Below, in pieces: positions 22,603 to 35,096 of a stretch of 64,000 nucleotides of DNA (position 1 is the stretch's first letter; every line of letters begins with the position of its first letter). Below the pieces are notes generated by a model. It was not told where the DNA came from. It saw only the letters and a list, made by a program, of their open reading frames with translations, and made no database searches. The position numbers were made by a program, and so were the translations under genes. Origin of the DNA: Malania oleifera (Eukaryota > Streptophyta > Magnoliopsida > Santalales > Ximeniaceae); NCBI RefSeq assembly GCF_029873635.1, contig NC_080418.1, positions 151,211,748 to 151,275,747 on the forward strand, given 5' to 3'.

Positions 22603-23259
22603 ATAATATCAGTAAAATCATTTTGTTCATATATACCATTTAAATACTATTATCGTGCTACACAATTTTTATTTGATACATCATAACTAAAATAAACTGA
22701 CGGGGAAAGACATAAACTATTGAAAATAGGGTATGAGCATCTCCAGGGCTTTAGTTAACTTAAACTATTTATTTTATAGAAAATAGGATATTTCAAACCA
22801 ATCATGTTAATTTTTCGCAAAACATATAACAGTCAAAACCACCTTTTATATACCCGATTTGTTCAGAAAATCATATATTACAATTTAATTAGTCCACCTT
22901 TCAAAATTAACTAACATAATATAATCCCCTTACTTGGCTTACTGGGAACCCAAAATCCATGTCCTGCAGCGTTCGAAGATCAAAACCCTAAAATTACATT
23001 TTTCCCAAATTAATCAACTCAACTCACAACATATTCCTTATTTAGTCTTTTCTAGGCCCCATATACTCCAAATTAACAATAAAATTCTAAAATACCCTAC
23101 TTACCCTAGTTTTGGAGTGGTGCTTGGAAAGTCCAGATAAAAAATCTGCTCCACTAGACTTGTAGAGAATTTCTTCTAGATCCTTGTGGCGGCTTCCGAT
23201 CGTCAAATCAGGCGACGAACAATGAGAAATCGTAGAGAGAGAGTGAGGGGCGCAAGTTT

Positions 23260-23283
23260 AGAGAGAGAGAGAGAGACAGAGAG

Positions 23284-23332
<49 letters not shown>
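23260..23332. repeat. (GA)n tract in R2 left LTR
   Basis: A near-pure GA run reads as a CT-rich leader in the element sense. The partner LTR near 52921-52965 has lost most of it. Confidence 0.9.
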
Positions 23333-23335
<3 letters not shown>

Positions 23336-23659
23336 AATTTCTTAATGAAGAAGCAACCTAAAATTCTATTTATAAGTCGTTGACTTGGCACAATTTGTCA
23401 ACAGAATGGGACCTTCGTCGACGAACCGTAGAAGAACATTCGTTGACGAAAGAAAGGGTTCGTAAATGAACCATATGCCTGAAATTTCTCTCGGTAATTC
23501 TTTATTGATGATGCCTGAATTTCGTTGACAAACTGTAAAAGGTCATTTGTCGACGAAAGCAGGGGATTCGTCGACGAGCCCTACTATTTGCCCTTTTTAA
23601 ATTTTCCTTTCTTCTTTTTCTTTGTTTATTTCATTATTTCTTGAGTTCGGGTTTCTACA

Positions 23660-23678
23660 ATCTCCCCCACCCCCTTAT
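23660..23678 (-). other. R2 polypurine tract
   Basis: ATCTCCCCCACCCCCTTAT on the plus strand reads as a purine run on the minus strand directly before the 3' LTR. The bases 23679-23994 between here and the chromodomain end are non-coding and share CCCTCACTTATGG with the same part of R3 (37449 onward). Confidence 0.85.
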
Positions 23679-23994
23679 AAAAATTTCGTCCTCAAAATTT
23701 GCTAATTGATTTCCATTACATCCCTTGAATTATCATCGATCTGCTGATCCGACTCTAGGAAGAGCCGGCGGCCACCCACTTAGCAACCCCGTCCCAAATT
23801 TATTAACTACCCTCACTTATGGTGGAGGAATACTATGGTTACACATACTGTCTCAGGAGATTACAATATCCATAAAAAAACTCTCCTAGAGACCATCCAT
23901 AAACCATAGCAATAAACGACGGACAAAACTAAACAACCTATTCTAAGAAATCTATATACAAAACCAACACTTACGCCGCTCTACTTACTAGTTT

Positions 23995-24738
23995 AACGAT
24001 GAGCTTCTTCGAATAGTTGTGGATACTTCTGATGTATTTCTATCTCTGATTCCCATGATGCTTCCTCCACTACATGATTACACCAAAGTACCTTTACAAG
24101 CGGAATCCTTTTTGTACGCAACTCCTGTTCCTTATACTCTAGAATCTGAACCAGTATCTCCTCACCAACACATCGCCGAGCTCCAAAGACTTGTAACTAA
24201 TCACATGCAAAGGATCTGGAATGTACTTCCTCAGCATGGACATGTGGAACACGTCGTGAATCCTAGACAATGCTGGAGGTAATGCAATTCTATACGCCAC
24301 CGGACCAACTCTTTCTAGAATCTCGAATGGCCCGATGTATCTGGGGCTTAGCTTCCCTTTTTTGCCAAATCTTATTACCCCTTTCATTAGAGCAATCCTA
24401 AAAAATATGGTATCACCTACCTCGAACTCTAGCTCTCATCTACGTGTATCCGCATAGCTCTTCTGCCGACTCCGTGTTGTCTTAATTCTTTCCCTGATAA
24501 ACTAGACCTTCTCAGAGGTCTGCTGAACAAGCTTCGGCCCCAAAATTTTCCACTCACCGACCTCGTTCCAATACAACGGAGATCGGCACCTCCGACCATA
24601 TAGTGTTTCATACAGTGCTATCTCGATATTGACCTAATAATTGTTATTGTATGCGAACTCAACTAACGGTAGATATTTAATCCAACAACTCCCGAAATCT
24701 AGTACACATACCCGTAGCATATCCTCTAGAATCTGAAT
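23995..24738 (-). pseudogene. R2 integrase C-terminus and chromodomain, broken
   Basis: On the minus strand: CVLDFG and [12 protein letters not shown] (24680 region), a YGRRC-type stretch, then [20 protein letters not shown] (24360), [16 protein letters not shown], and, after a frame shift near 24150, a chromodomain-like end with LVKVLW, EEASWE and KYPQLFEEAH. The stop is at 23995-23997. A C-terminal chromodomain places R2 among chromoviruses, and the GPFEILE...HDVFHVSMLRKY pattern is typical of the Tekay/Del group. R4 interrupts it at 24739 and the frame continues at 31084. Confidence 0.88.
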
Positions 24739-26325
24739 TGTAACGCCCCGAACCCTTAAACCAGGGTCCGGTGCATTATACCTGATAATATCCTGATAAA
24801 TCATAATCCATAACATACATAGCGGAAAACATAAACATAATCTCCATATAACATATACCAAAGTACCAAAATACCAGAGTTTACTATTTTCTATCTATAA
24901 ATCCATAAAATCCAACCGTCACCTGCATTTTCGTATATACATACATCTCCAGAACATTTTAGTATTTTCGCAACCATACTTTCTCAATGGACTTAAATCA
25001 TAAAGACTTAAAACATAAACTTAAACTTAAACTTTATACAACTCCTCAATATATAAAAAATATACCATTTTCTCTTTAAAACCCTTGAAAGCTATAAACC
25101 CTCGAGCTCCTAAGCCTTACCTCGAGGATATCCTGAAAAAGACATTCATATTTGGGTGAGACACATCTCAGTAAGGGAAGAAAATATTCATATTAAAACA
25201 GTGTGTGGCTAACATGAGGTATATAGATATCATTTTAATACATTTGAAAATCATTAACATAACTCTAAAATCATTTTTCTAAACCTGATCAAACACATGC
25301 AGAGATTTAGCCCACGAGGTTACCCAAGGATAGGGGTGGTTATCCGCCTATAGAAGTAGCACCCTTTTACTTTGATACTTAGGTAACCCAAAGGTCACAA
25401 CTAAAGTATACTAGGGCACTCACCTTACTCAGTAAGCCCTCAAGTGTTAACTTGATCTCGTACTTACGCATTCAACAATAGTTTACCAGCAAAGGCCCTA
25501 AAGATAGGGAAATCTATCCGCCCATACAAATAGGTTCCCTTTGCCCTAGTACGTTATGTAGCTACTGCCATATCTGAAGCTACTAGTGCACTCGCCTTTC
25601 TCAGTAAGCCTTCAGGCGAAGAGTTTGTCTCGCCCAATCGTAACATGTTTTACATACATAGATACTTCTAATATCATAATACTTTATTCTTTTTTGTCAT
25701 TATTCATTCGTACACATTTGTTCATGTTCATAGCTTAAACATTGCATTTCATTTCACTTTAAGTGACTCTTTCCCATTTACATCTTTCACATTTGTCATT
25801 TCATTTCATTGCCATTTCATTGTCATTTCATTGCATAACATTTTCATTTCATTCCTTCGTACTATAGTCGGTCTTTAGTCATCATCAATTAGTCCACATA
25901 AAAATGCACTAGAATCTGCTACAGTTAGTCCACATAGAAATGCGCTAGAATTTTCTTACATGGTTGTCTTTCAATTGTCTTACATTTACATGGTTGCGTT
26001 TAACATACACAGGCAACGTTGTCCATCTCACATTTTATTCTCAATACTTTACTTGCTTAGCCTGCATCTCATACATTTAATATATATATTTGCACAAAAT
26101 CTCATGCCACACAATTTAACAGTAATTTCATACATATTTTAGTAAAATAGGCCAACCCACATTTAACATTTATATGTTGAAATTACATTTCATTTCTTGC
26201 ATAATTCCTCAGAAATTACTTTTCACTTTCATTCGTTTACTTTTACATATGCATACCTACATAAACATTCTAGGCTCATAAAACATGATTTTACATGGTT
26301 GGCATTTTAAACCCACATAAAAACA

Positions 26326-26357
<32 letters not shown>

Positions 26358-27126
26358 AAACACATAATCCATTTTAATTCATGAAAGACCTGATTTAATA
26401 CATAAGTTTCCCCCTTACCTGACTTTCAAACTACGCTGGCAAGATCCCCGAACCGATATCGCAGCGTCACTTGGACCCTGAATCCAAAAATCCTAATTTA
26501 ATTAAAATAAATTCCAACTAACTCAAATCTAAAGAAAAACACCTATTTACTACTTCCTAAACTCCAAATAACAACATTCGTTAAGGAAATCCCAAAATAA
26601 TTCACTTACCATGATTTTGGGATGTTTCCCAAACCCCTCAAACCAATGATCAGCTCCTACAGTCTTGCAGAGAATGATCCTACGAACCTTGTGGTGATTC
26701 TAGATCGTCGAATCGGGTCAAAACTAACCCGAAATTGAAGAGAAAAGACTGAGAGACCATTTTAGGGAGAGAAAGGAGAGAGAGTTCTCAAAATTCACGT
26801 TGAAATATGAAGAACAACCTATTTATAGGCAAGGCTTCATCGACGAGACATGTGGATTCGTCGACGAGGCACTGTAGAGACTTTGTCGACGAGAAGATAC
26901 CTTCATCACCGAAATTAAGAGTTCCAAAAATACTCTCTCGGGATTCCTTCATCGACAAGGAACTGGTGTTCGTCAACGATCTTAGAAGGGCACTCATTGA
27001 CGAGGACAGGACATTCGTCGACGAGGCTTGCTATTCCTTCTAAAAATCCTTTTCTTTTCCCTCATTACGCATTAATCCATTTCATTTATTATATTTCCTA
27101 ATTATTTAATTTTTCGGGTCATTACA
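24739..27126 (-). repeat. R4 3' LTR (left), 2388 bp
   Basis: It starts TGTAACGCCCCGAACCC and ends TTTCGGGTCATTACA. It contains the GTGAGACACATCTCAGTAAG block (25156), a two-copy TTAGTCCACATA array (25890-25955), CTCATGCCACACAATTT (26102), TATTTATA (26819-26826, minus-strand TATA box) and about eight GTCGAC-type motifs (26828-27032). Confidence 0.92.
26819..27035 (-). promoter_or_regulatory. LTR promoter of R4: TATA box and GTCGAC array
   Basis: TATTTATA at 26819-26826 is TATAAATA on the minus strand. Upstream in that sense lie about eight TCGTCGACGA-like motifs up to 27032. A second copy of this arrangement is in the partner LTR at about 30777-30990. Confidence 0.62.
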
Positions 27127-27146
27127 TTCTCCTATCCTTAAGAAAT
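27127..27146 (-). other. R4 polypurine tract
   Basis: TTCTCCTATCCTTAAGAAAT on the plus strand gives AAGGATAGGAGAA on the minus strand, next to the LTR. Confidence 0.75.
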
Positions 27147-27273
27147 TTTGTCCTCGAAATTTTACCAACTAATCATGCTTTCACATTACTTGAATTCATT
27201 TGCTAACTACCATTATAAGAACTCTACATGCATATCATCATATAAATCATTCCATCATTTCTCAATAAAATTA

Positions 27274-28302
27274 TTATACCTGCTTCTCTAATGGCATCCT
27301 CCTCAGCTCAAAGTGTATACAATCGAGGTGGACCACCTCTTCCAAGTGGTATCTACTGTTTTCCCTGTCCTGATTCTGAGTAGCCACCATAGGCAAAGGT
27401 TCTTGACAATTTTTCCTGTGGTGCCCTGGCTTACCGCACCTGTAGCAATTCAGAGTGCCATACCAGCATTCGCCCCTATGCCTCTTATCACATTTTGGGC
27501 ATACAGAGCCCATTGTTTCTTTCCCTTTCTTTGCTGATCCATGACTGACCTCAAACTGATAACTAGATAATGCAGGTCTCTTCTTCTACTCTGAAGGCTC
27601 AGTGCTGCCCTGGATACTCTTTTCCAGCACCGAAGCCTTATCAACTAATTATGAAAAACTATGAACCTGAAACCCGACCACCAGCTCGTAAATCCTGCGC
27701 CTCAGGCCTTTCTCAAATTTCTTGGCCTTCCTTACTTCGTTTGGGACCAGAAATGAAGCAAAACGCGACAGTTCCACAAATTTAGCAGCATACTCCGCAA
27801 CCGTCATATCCCCCTAAGTCAGATTGGTGAACTTTTCAATCTTTTCCTCTCTGACAGACAAAGGAAAATACCTGTCAAAGAACAGCTCCTTGAATCTCTC
27901 CCAGGTAAAAGCTATCTTTACGACCCTATGATCCTCTAGTAGCTTCGCAAAAAGCCACCAACGCTTCACCTCTCCTGTCATCTTAAAAGTGGCATAGCGG
28001 ACCTTCTGTTCATCTGTGTAGTCGAGTACAACCATAATTTCCTCTATCTCCTGTACCCAATTCTCTGCTGCCACTGGATCAAGTCCTCCTATAAAGGCTA
28101 GAGGGTTCATCCTCATAAACTCTTTAATGCTGCAACCCTATCCTGCAGGAGGACAGTTCTGTTCCTTTGGATCCTTTTTCATTTCTACCTTAACTTGACA
28201 GACGATACCTCACAGCACCTTAGAGGTATCTATTTCTTCCTTACTAGAGGTCACTGAATCCTCCCTTCCTTCTGCCTCTACATTCTCATCTCCAGAATCC
28301 AT
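27274..28302 (-). pseudogene. R4 gag with CCHC zinc knuckle, broken
   Basis: The start codon is at 28300-28302 (MDSGDENVEA). The minus-strand frame gives the Ty3 retrotransposon gag core (NWVQEIEEIM, VKRWWLFAK, FKELFFDRYFP), then CPKCDKRHRGEC and the knuckle CYRCGKPGHHRKNC (27440 region). Gag would bind and package element RNA. Stops occur in the early part and after TNLT (27814). The reading runs out near 27274, about 130 bp before the purine tract, with no protease or pol. Confidence 0.9.
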
Positions 28303-28655
28303 TCTGAAAATAAGGCAAAAAAGAGATAAGAATTCCATATCATAACTTCAAATATCAAAATCATTAACTTAAATCCAATAAAAATCCAAAATCTCCATAT
28401 AAGGACCAGTCTCACAATTCAGAAACAAAAACATCTAAGGTTTATCGTGGCTTTTCTGAGGCCGTCGACTGCTTCAGAAAAATCATAGGAAATCATCGAC
28501 GTATTTTCACCTCTAAATTGCAAAACAAAATCCTATGCTTCCCTACACCAAACCTATTTCTCAGTGCCTAACCTATCCATCTCCCATTCTCATCCTAACT
28601 CATTCCTATACTCTAGTATAAATCATTCCTAAATCCTCAAAATCCCAAAATTATT

Positions 28656-28667
28656 GCTCTAATACCA
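28656..28667 (-). other. R4 primer binding site (iMet type)
   Basis: GCTCTAATACCA on the plus strand is TGGTATTAGAGC on the minus strand, 3 bases from the 5' LTR. This matches the 3' end of initiator tRNA-Met except for one base. Confidence 0.85.
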
Positions 28668-28670
28668 TAA

Positions 28671-30000
28671 TGTAATGCCCCGAACCCTTAAACCCGAGTC
28701 CGGTGTGTTATACTTGACAATATCCTGATAAATCATAATCCATAACATACGCAGTGGAAAACATAAACATAATCTCCATATAACATATACCATAGTATCG
28801 TAATACCAGAGTTTACTATTTTCCATCTAAAAATCCATAAAATCCAACCATCACCTGCATTTCCGTATATACATACATCTCTAGAACATTTCAGTATTTT
28901 CGCAACCATACTTTCTCAACAGACTTAAAACATAAATACATAAAACATAAACTTAAACTTTATACAACTCCTCAGTATATAAAAAATATACCATTTTCTC
29001 TTTACAACCCTCAAAATCTATAAACCTTCGAGCTCCTAAGCTCAACCTCGAGGATATCCTGAAAAAGAGACATTCATATTCGGGTGAGACACATCTCAGT
29101 AAAGGAAGAAATATACATATTAAAACAGCGTGTGGCTAACATGAGGTATATAGATATCATTTTAATACATTTGCAAATCATTAACATAACTCTAAACTCA
29201 TTTTCTAAACCCGATCAAACACATGCAGAGATTTAGCCCATGAGATTACCCAAGGATAGGGGTGGTTACCCGCCCATAGAAGTTGCACCCCTTTGCTCTG
29301 ATACTTAGGTAACCCAAAGGTCATAACTAAAGTATACCAGGGCACTCACCTTACTCAGTAAGCCCTCAAGTGTTAACTTGATCTCGTACTCACGCATTCA
29401 ACAATAGTTTACCAGCAAAGGCCCTAAGGATAGGAAAATCTACCCGCCCATACAAATAGGTTCCCTCTGCCCTAGTAGGTTATGCAGCTACTGCCACATT
29501 TGAAGCTACTAGTGCACTCGCCTTTCTCAACAAGCCCTCAGGCGAAGAGTTTGTCTCGCCCAATTGTAACATGTTCTACATATATAAATACTTCTAATAT
29601 CATAATTCTTTATTCCTTTCTGTCATTATTCATTCATACACATTTGTTCATGTTCATAGCTTAAACATTGCATTTCATTTCAATTTAAGTGACTCTTTCC
29701 CATTTACATCGTTCACATTTGTCATTTCATTTCATTGCATTTCATTGTCATTTCACTGCATAACATTTTCATTTCATTCCTTCGTACTACAGTTGGTCTT
29801 TAGGCATCATCAGTTAGTCCACATAGAAATGCGCTTGAATCTGCTATAGTTAGTCCACATAGAAATGCGCTAGAGTCTTCTAACATGGTTGTCTTTCAGC
29901 TGTCTTACATTTACATGGTTGTATTTAACATACATAGGCAACATTGTCCATATCACATTTTATTCTCAATACTTTATTTGCTTAACCTGCATCTCATACA

Positions 30001-30051
<51 letters not shown>

Positions 30052-31083
30052 CACAGAATCTCATGCCACACAATTAAACAGTAATTTCATACATATTCCT
30101 GTAAAATATGTTAACCCACATTTAACATTTATATGCTAAAATTACATGTCATTTCTTACATAATTCCTCAGAAATTACTTTTCACTTTCATTCGTTTACT
30201 TTCACATATACATAGCTATATAAACATTCCTAGGCTCATAAAACATGATTTTACATGGTTGGCATTTTAAACCCACATAAAAACACACACATATATATAT
30301 ATATAATAACACACATAATCCATTTTAATTCATGAAAAACCTGATTTAATACATAAATTTTCCCCTTACTTGACTTTCAAACTACGCTGGCAGGATCCCT
30401 AAACCGATACCTGCAGCGTTCACTTGGACCATGAATCCAAAAATCCTAATTTAATTAAAATAAATCCAAACTAACTCAAATCTAAAGAAAAACACCTATT
30501 TACTACTTCCTAAGCTCCAAATAACAACATTTGTTAAGGAAATCCCAAAATAATTCACTTACCCTAATTTTAGGATGTTTCCCAAACCCCTTAAACCAAT
30601 TATCAGCTCCTACAGTCTTGCAGAGAACGATCCTGCGAACCTCGTGGTGGTTCCAGATCGTTGAATCGGGTCAAAACCGACCCGAAATCTAAGAGAGAAG
30701 GCTGAGAGACCGTTTTAGAGAGAGAGAGTGAGGAGAGAGAGTTCGCAAAATTCACGCTGAAAAATGAAGAACAACCTATTTATAGGCAGGGTTTCATCGA
30801 CGAGACACGTGGATTCGTTGACGAGGCACTGTAGAGACTTCATCAATGAAAAGATACCTTCGTCGTCGAAATTCAGAGTTCCAAAAATACTCTCTCGGGA
30901 TTCCTTCATCGACGAGGAACTGGTGTTCGTTGACGATCTTAGAAAGGCACTTGTCGATGAGGACAGGACATTCGTCGATGAGGCCTGCTATTCCATTTAA
31001 AAATCCTGTCCTTTTCCCTTTTTACCCGTTAATCCATTTCATTTATTGTATTTCCTAATTATTTAATTTTCTAGGTCATTACA
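28671..31083 (-). repeat. R4 5' LTR (right), 2413 bp
   Basis: It starts TGTAATGCCCCGAACCC and ends TAGGTCATTACA. It has the same block order as its partner and carries a longer TA run at 30005-30048. Confidence 0.92.
30005..30048. repeat. (TA)n microsatellite in R4 right LTR
   Basis: A pure TA run of about 44 bp; the matching site in the left LTR (26078-26088) has only a few units, so it expanded after insertion or shrank in the partner. Confidence 0.9.
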
Positions 31084-31504
31084 TGAATGGTCCTCTCTGA
31101 CTGACCATCGGTCTGCAGGTGAAAAGTAGTACTAAAAGTAAGTTAAGTTCCCAATGCTTCATGTAGACTCTTCCAAAACTGAGAAGTAAACCGCGGGTCT
31201 CTATTTGAAACGATGGACATAGGCACCCCGTGCAATCTGACTATCTCCTGCACATAAAGCTCTACCAGCCTATATATAGAGTAACTAACTTTAACCAGAA
31301 TGAAATGAGTAGTCTTCATCAGCTTGTCAACAACTACAATATAGCATTCTGTCCCTCAAGTGCTGATGGCAGTCCCGTGACAAAGTCCATGGAAATGTAC
31401 TCCGAATTCCACTTAGGAATGAGAAGTGGTTGCAACGGTTCTTCAGCCCTCTGGTACTCGGCTTCACCTACTGACACGTCAGACACTGCTCAATAATAGA
31501 GTAA
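31084..31504 (-). pseudogene. R2 integrase core fragment
   Basis: The fragment lies between R4 and S5. The minus-strand reading includes HLQTDGQSERT next to the R4 border and continues towards the catalytic core; the other strand's ORF here is a shadow. The glutamate of the DDE triad (in QSER) is present. Stops are frequent. Confidence 0.82.
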
Positions 31505-31750
31505 TGTAATAACCCGAAAAAAAAATTTAATAAATTAAAATTATTAATCAATTAATTAGTTAAACATTTTAAATTAATGTATTAAATAAACAAGTAAAAA
31601 GAAATAGTATGAAAAAAAAAAACAATGAAAAAAAAATTAAGACTAATTATTAATTAATTAATTATTATTGAAATAATTAATTAAATAAACAAATAAAATG
31701 AATAGTGTGGAAAAAAATTAAAATAAAGATATGTATATTAAATTATATAT

Positions 31751-31787
<37 letters not shown>

Positions 31788-34072
31788 TATATATATATAT
31801 ATATATAAATTTGAAATCCAATTCAATTACAAACCTTACTTCTTCACGCCTCAGGATTTCAGACTCTTAGATTTTCTTCTTCTCTGTCTCCTGCTCGTCC
31901 ATCCACTCCTTCGTCTCCGCCTCTCTCTCTCCCCTCATTTCTCGATGAATCCTCAACCAATCAGGAAACGGAAGGTGCCATTGGGTTCCTAACTCTGCCA
32001 CCGATATTTCTACTGGAGCAGATTTGTCGTGGGAACGACTTAGGCACTGCTCCTGGGGAAAGGTAATTTTTTTCAAATTTCTCAATTTTTGGTTAAATCT
32101 GCTGTTAAATCGACGATTGGACACCACCACCGGGTCCTAATCGTCGTTGTTGTCATTTTGGTGTAGGTAATTTTTCAATTGGGGTTTTCTAGACCCTACT
32201 CCAAAGCGAGAGTGAGATTTGAGAAATTTGACAATTTGGCTAAATTTAAGGGTATATTTATTTATTCAGGAATTATGGCCCTAGGAAATATTTAAATAAT
32301 ATTTTATTTAGGAATAATTTATTGGAGTTAGGAATTTTTTATTCAGGGTCCGGGTGAGCGCCACAGGTATTTTTCGGAGTCCCTGTTGGCGTAGTTCAAG
32401 AAATCAGGTAAGGGGAAAAATATATATTAAATCAGAATTTTTATGAATTTAAAGAAAAATAAATTGTGTTATATGTACGTGTATATGTTTCAGTATGGGT
32501 AAAATGCCAACTGTTTAAATTATATTTTTTTTTTCAAGTTTAGGGCTATTTATTATATATGTATATGCGAAAATGAACTGATGAAAGTGGGAAATATTTT
32601 TAGAATAATTAAGTAAGAAATGAAAGGTATTTTCAGTATATAAACATTAAATGTTGGTTGGCTTACTTTATAGGTAGTGTATGAATTTTATTGCTAAATT
32701 GTGTGGCATGAGATTCTGTGCAAATATATGTTAAATGTATGAGATGCAGGCTAAGTAAAGCAATGAAAATAAAATATGATATGGACAATGTTGCCTGTGT
32801 ATGTTAAATGCAACCATGTAAATGTAAGATAACTTAAAGACAGCCATGTTAGCAGATCTAGCACACTTTTGTGTAGACTAACTGATGACGACTAAAAAGA
32901 GCTGTGTTAGCAGATCTAGCACGTTTCTACGTAGACTAACTGATGATAGCTAAAGACCAGCTGTAGTACGAAGTAATGAAATGAAATGTTATGCAATGAA
33001 ATGATGATGAAAAGGCAATGAAATGAAATGACAAATGTAAATGATGTAAATGGGAAAGAGTCACTTAAAGTGAAACGAATGCAAAGTTAAGTTATGAACA
33101 GGAATGAATGTGCATGAATGTATAATGACAAAAAAGAATGATGTATTATGATAATAGAAGTATGTATGTACGTAGAACATGTTACGATTAGGCGAGGCGT
33201 ACCTTTCTCCTAAGGGCTTGCTGAGTAAGGCGAGTGCACTAGTAGCTTCAGATGTGGTAGTAGCTGCATAACGCACTAGGGCAGAGGGAACCTACTTGTA
33301 TGGGCGGGTAGAATTCCCTATCCTTAGGGCCTTTGCCATTAAACTATTATTGAACACGGGAGTACGAGATCAGTTTAACACTTGAGGGCTTACTAAGTAA
33401 GGTGAGTGCCCTGATATGCTTAAATCGTGACCTTCGGGTTGCTAAATGTATCAGAGCAGAGGGGTGCTACATGTATGGGTGGGTAATCACCCCTATCCTC
33501 AGGTAATCTCGTGGGTTAAATATTTGCATGTGATTGTTTAGGTTCAGAAAACAATTTCAATGTTATATGATGATTTGCAAATGAAATAAAATGATATCTA
33601 TTTAACTCATGTTGGTCACACACTGTTTTAATATATTGTTTCTTCCCTTACTGAGATGTGTCTCACCCGAATATGAAATTATCTTTTTCAAGATTTCCTC
33701 GAGATCGAGCTTAGAGAGCTCGAGATTTTATAGCATTTTTGGTAAATAGAAAGAGAAAATGGTATTATTTTTTTATGTTAATTTTGATATGTATATTTTA
33801 TGTTTTATGATTTATGTTTTAAGTTTTACAAGATATGGATAGTTGTGAAACATACTGGTATTAGTGGATAATGTTTTGGAGACATGTATATATTTGAATA
33901 CACGTGGATGATTACTTTATTATAGATTATAGTTAGAATTAGTAAACTCTGGTATATTGTTATATGGAGATTATGATTATGTTTTCCGCTGCGTATGTTT
34001 TGAATTATGATTTATCAGGATTTTATCAGGTATAACACGCCGGAACCGGGTTTAAGGGTTCGAGGCGTTACA
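31505..34072 (+). mobile_element. Solo LTR S5 (R4-like family), plus orientation, 2568 bp
   Basis: It starts TGTAATAACCCG and ends GGGTTCGAGGCGTTACA. The flanks are AGTAA (31500-31504) and AGCAA (34073-34077), a duplication with one transition. Reversed, its end matches the start of the R4 LTR (CGAACCCTTAAACCCGG), so it is an inverted relative. It contains an AC run (31753-31785), TGTGTGGCATGAGATT (32700), a two-copy TTAGCAGATCTAGCAC array (32848 and 32908), and CTGAGATGTGTCTCACCCG (33650). Confidence 0.88.
31753..31811. repeat. (AC)n and (TA)n microsatellites in S5
   Basis: An AC run at about 31753-31785 is followed by a TA run to about 31806. It lies near the U3 end of the solo LTR. Confidence 0.9.
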
Positions 34073-35096
34073 AGCAATCTCTCTTTTCATGTTAGACCAC
34101 CATAAATATTCTCACAAATCTCTGTACATCTTTGTGCTCCCTGAGTGTACTATATATAAAGAGCGATGTGCCTCTTCGAGGATGGTTCATTTAATCTTAG
34201 CATCATTTGGTATGCATATCCTAGTGTGAAGTCTCAACACCTCGTTGTATGAGACATTGAAATCTGCATTCAACCCATCCTATACTCCACTCACAGTCTC
34301 TACCAGCTCTGCATCTTTCATCTAAACTATTCTGATCCTTTCCCGTAAGGTCGGTTGCACTACCAAGCTAGCAATGAACACCCGGTGACTTCCTTCCACT
34401 AACTCCACACCCAACCTTTCCAGGTCCATCCCAATCTTATGTTGAGCCCCAATTGTTGTGACTGACGTAGGCATTGACTTCCGACTCAAAGCTTCTGCTA
34501 CCACATTAGCTTTTCCTGGGTGGTAACTGGTAACTAATAGTATAGTCATAGTCCTTTATTAATTCAAGCCATCTCTGTTGCCTCGTGTTTAACACTTTCT
34601 GAGTGAAAAAGTACTTAAAACTCTTGTGATCCGTGAAAATCTCGCCCCTTTCACCATAAAGGTAGTGCCTCAAGATCTTTAATGCATAGACTATTGCTAT
34701 CAATTCCATGTCGTGTGCCGGATAGTTCTTCTCGTACTCCTTGAGTTGGCGAGAATCGTATGCAATAACCTTTCCCTACTGCATTAAGACACACCCGAGT
34801 CCTTTCTGAGATATGTCATTGTAGATCACAAATCCACCATCTCGTGATGGAATTGTCAACATTGGGGTAGTAACTAGCCGCTACTTCAATTCTTGAAAAC
34901 TCTGCTCACACTCATAAGATCAATCGAACTTCATATTCTTCCTCGTGAGTCGTGTCAGCAGACCTGATAATCTAGAAAAACCTACTATGAAGCGGTGGTA
35001 ATATCCTGCCATACCCAAGAAACTTCTAACCTCATGCACATTCTTTGGTCTCGCCCAATCAACTACCGCTTCTATTTTGCTCGGGTCCACTGATAT
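34073..35096 (-). pseudogene. R2 RT end, RNase H and integrase zinc domain, broken
   Basis: From the R3 border leftward: [15 protein letters not shown] and [12 protein letters not shown] (RT thumb/connection), then RNase H with [15 protein letters not shown] (34640) and a frame-shifted [11 protein letters not shown] (34500), then the HHCC-type integrase start near 34100-34300. RNase H has VAEALSR where R3 has VADALSR, so one acidic catalytic position is altered. Domain order matches the Ty3 pol. Confidence 0.88.

Larger units (their letters stand above)
21555..23659 (-). repeat. R2 3' LTR (left), 2105 bp
   Basis: It starts TGTAGTGCCCCGACCC and ends GTTTCTACA. It pairs with 51312-53291. Relative to its partner it lacks about 55 bp near 21680 and keeps about 150 bp near 22365-22500 that the partner has lost. 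It contains the GAGACACTTCTCAGTAA block (21867), GAGTTGTGTGGCTCGAAGGC (22151), a four-copy CGGCC-rich array (22496-22600), a GA run (23260-23332) and GTCGAC motifs (23390-23580). Confidence 0.9.
24739..31083 (-). mobile_element. R4: gag-only Ty3/gypsy element inserted in R2 integrase
   Basis: LTRs lie at 24739-27126 and 28671-31083, flanked by TGAAT (24734-24738) and TGAAT (31084-31088), a perfect duplication. The internal region is only about 1540 bp and holds primer site, leader, gag with zinc knuckle, then directly the purine tract. Protease, RT, RNase H, integrase and chromodomain are absent, so it is non-autonomous. By eye the two LTRs are about 90-93% identical. The leader at 28303-28655 contains GGCCGTCGACTG near 28461. 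Confidence 0.93.

Noticed and set aside
31230..31496. 88-codon plus-strand ORF
   Set aside because: It is antisense to the R2 integrase fragment, whose minus-strand motif is recognisable.
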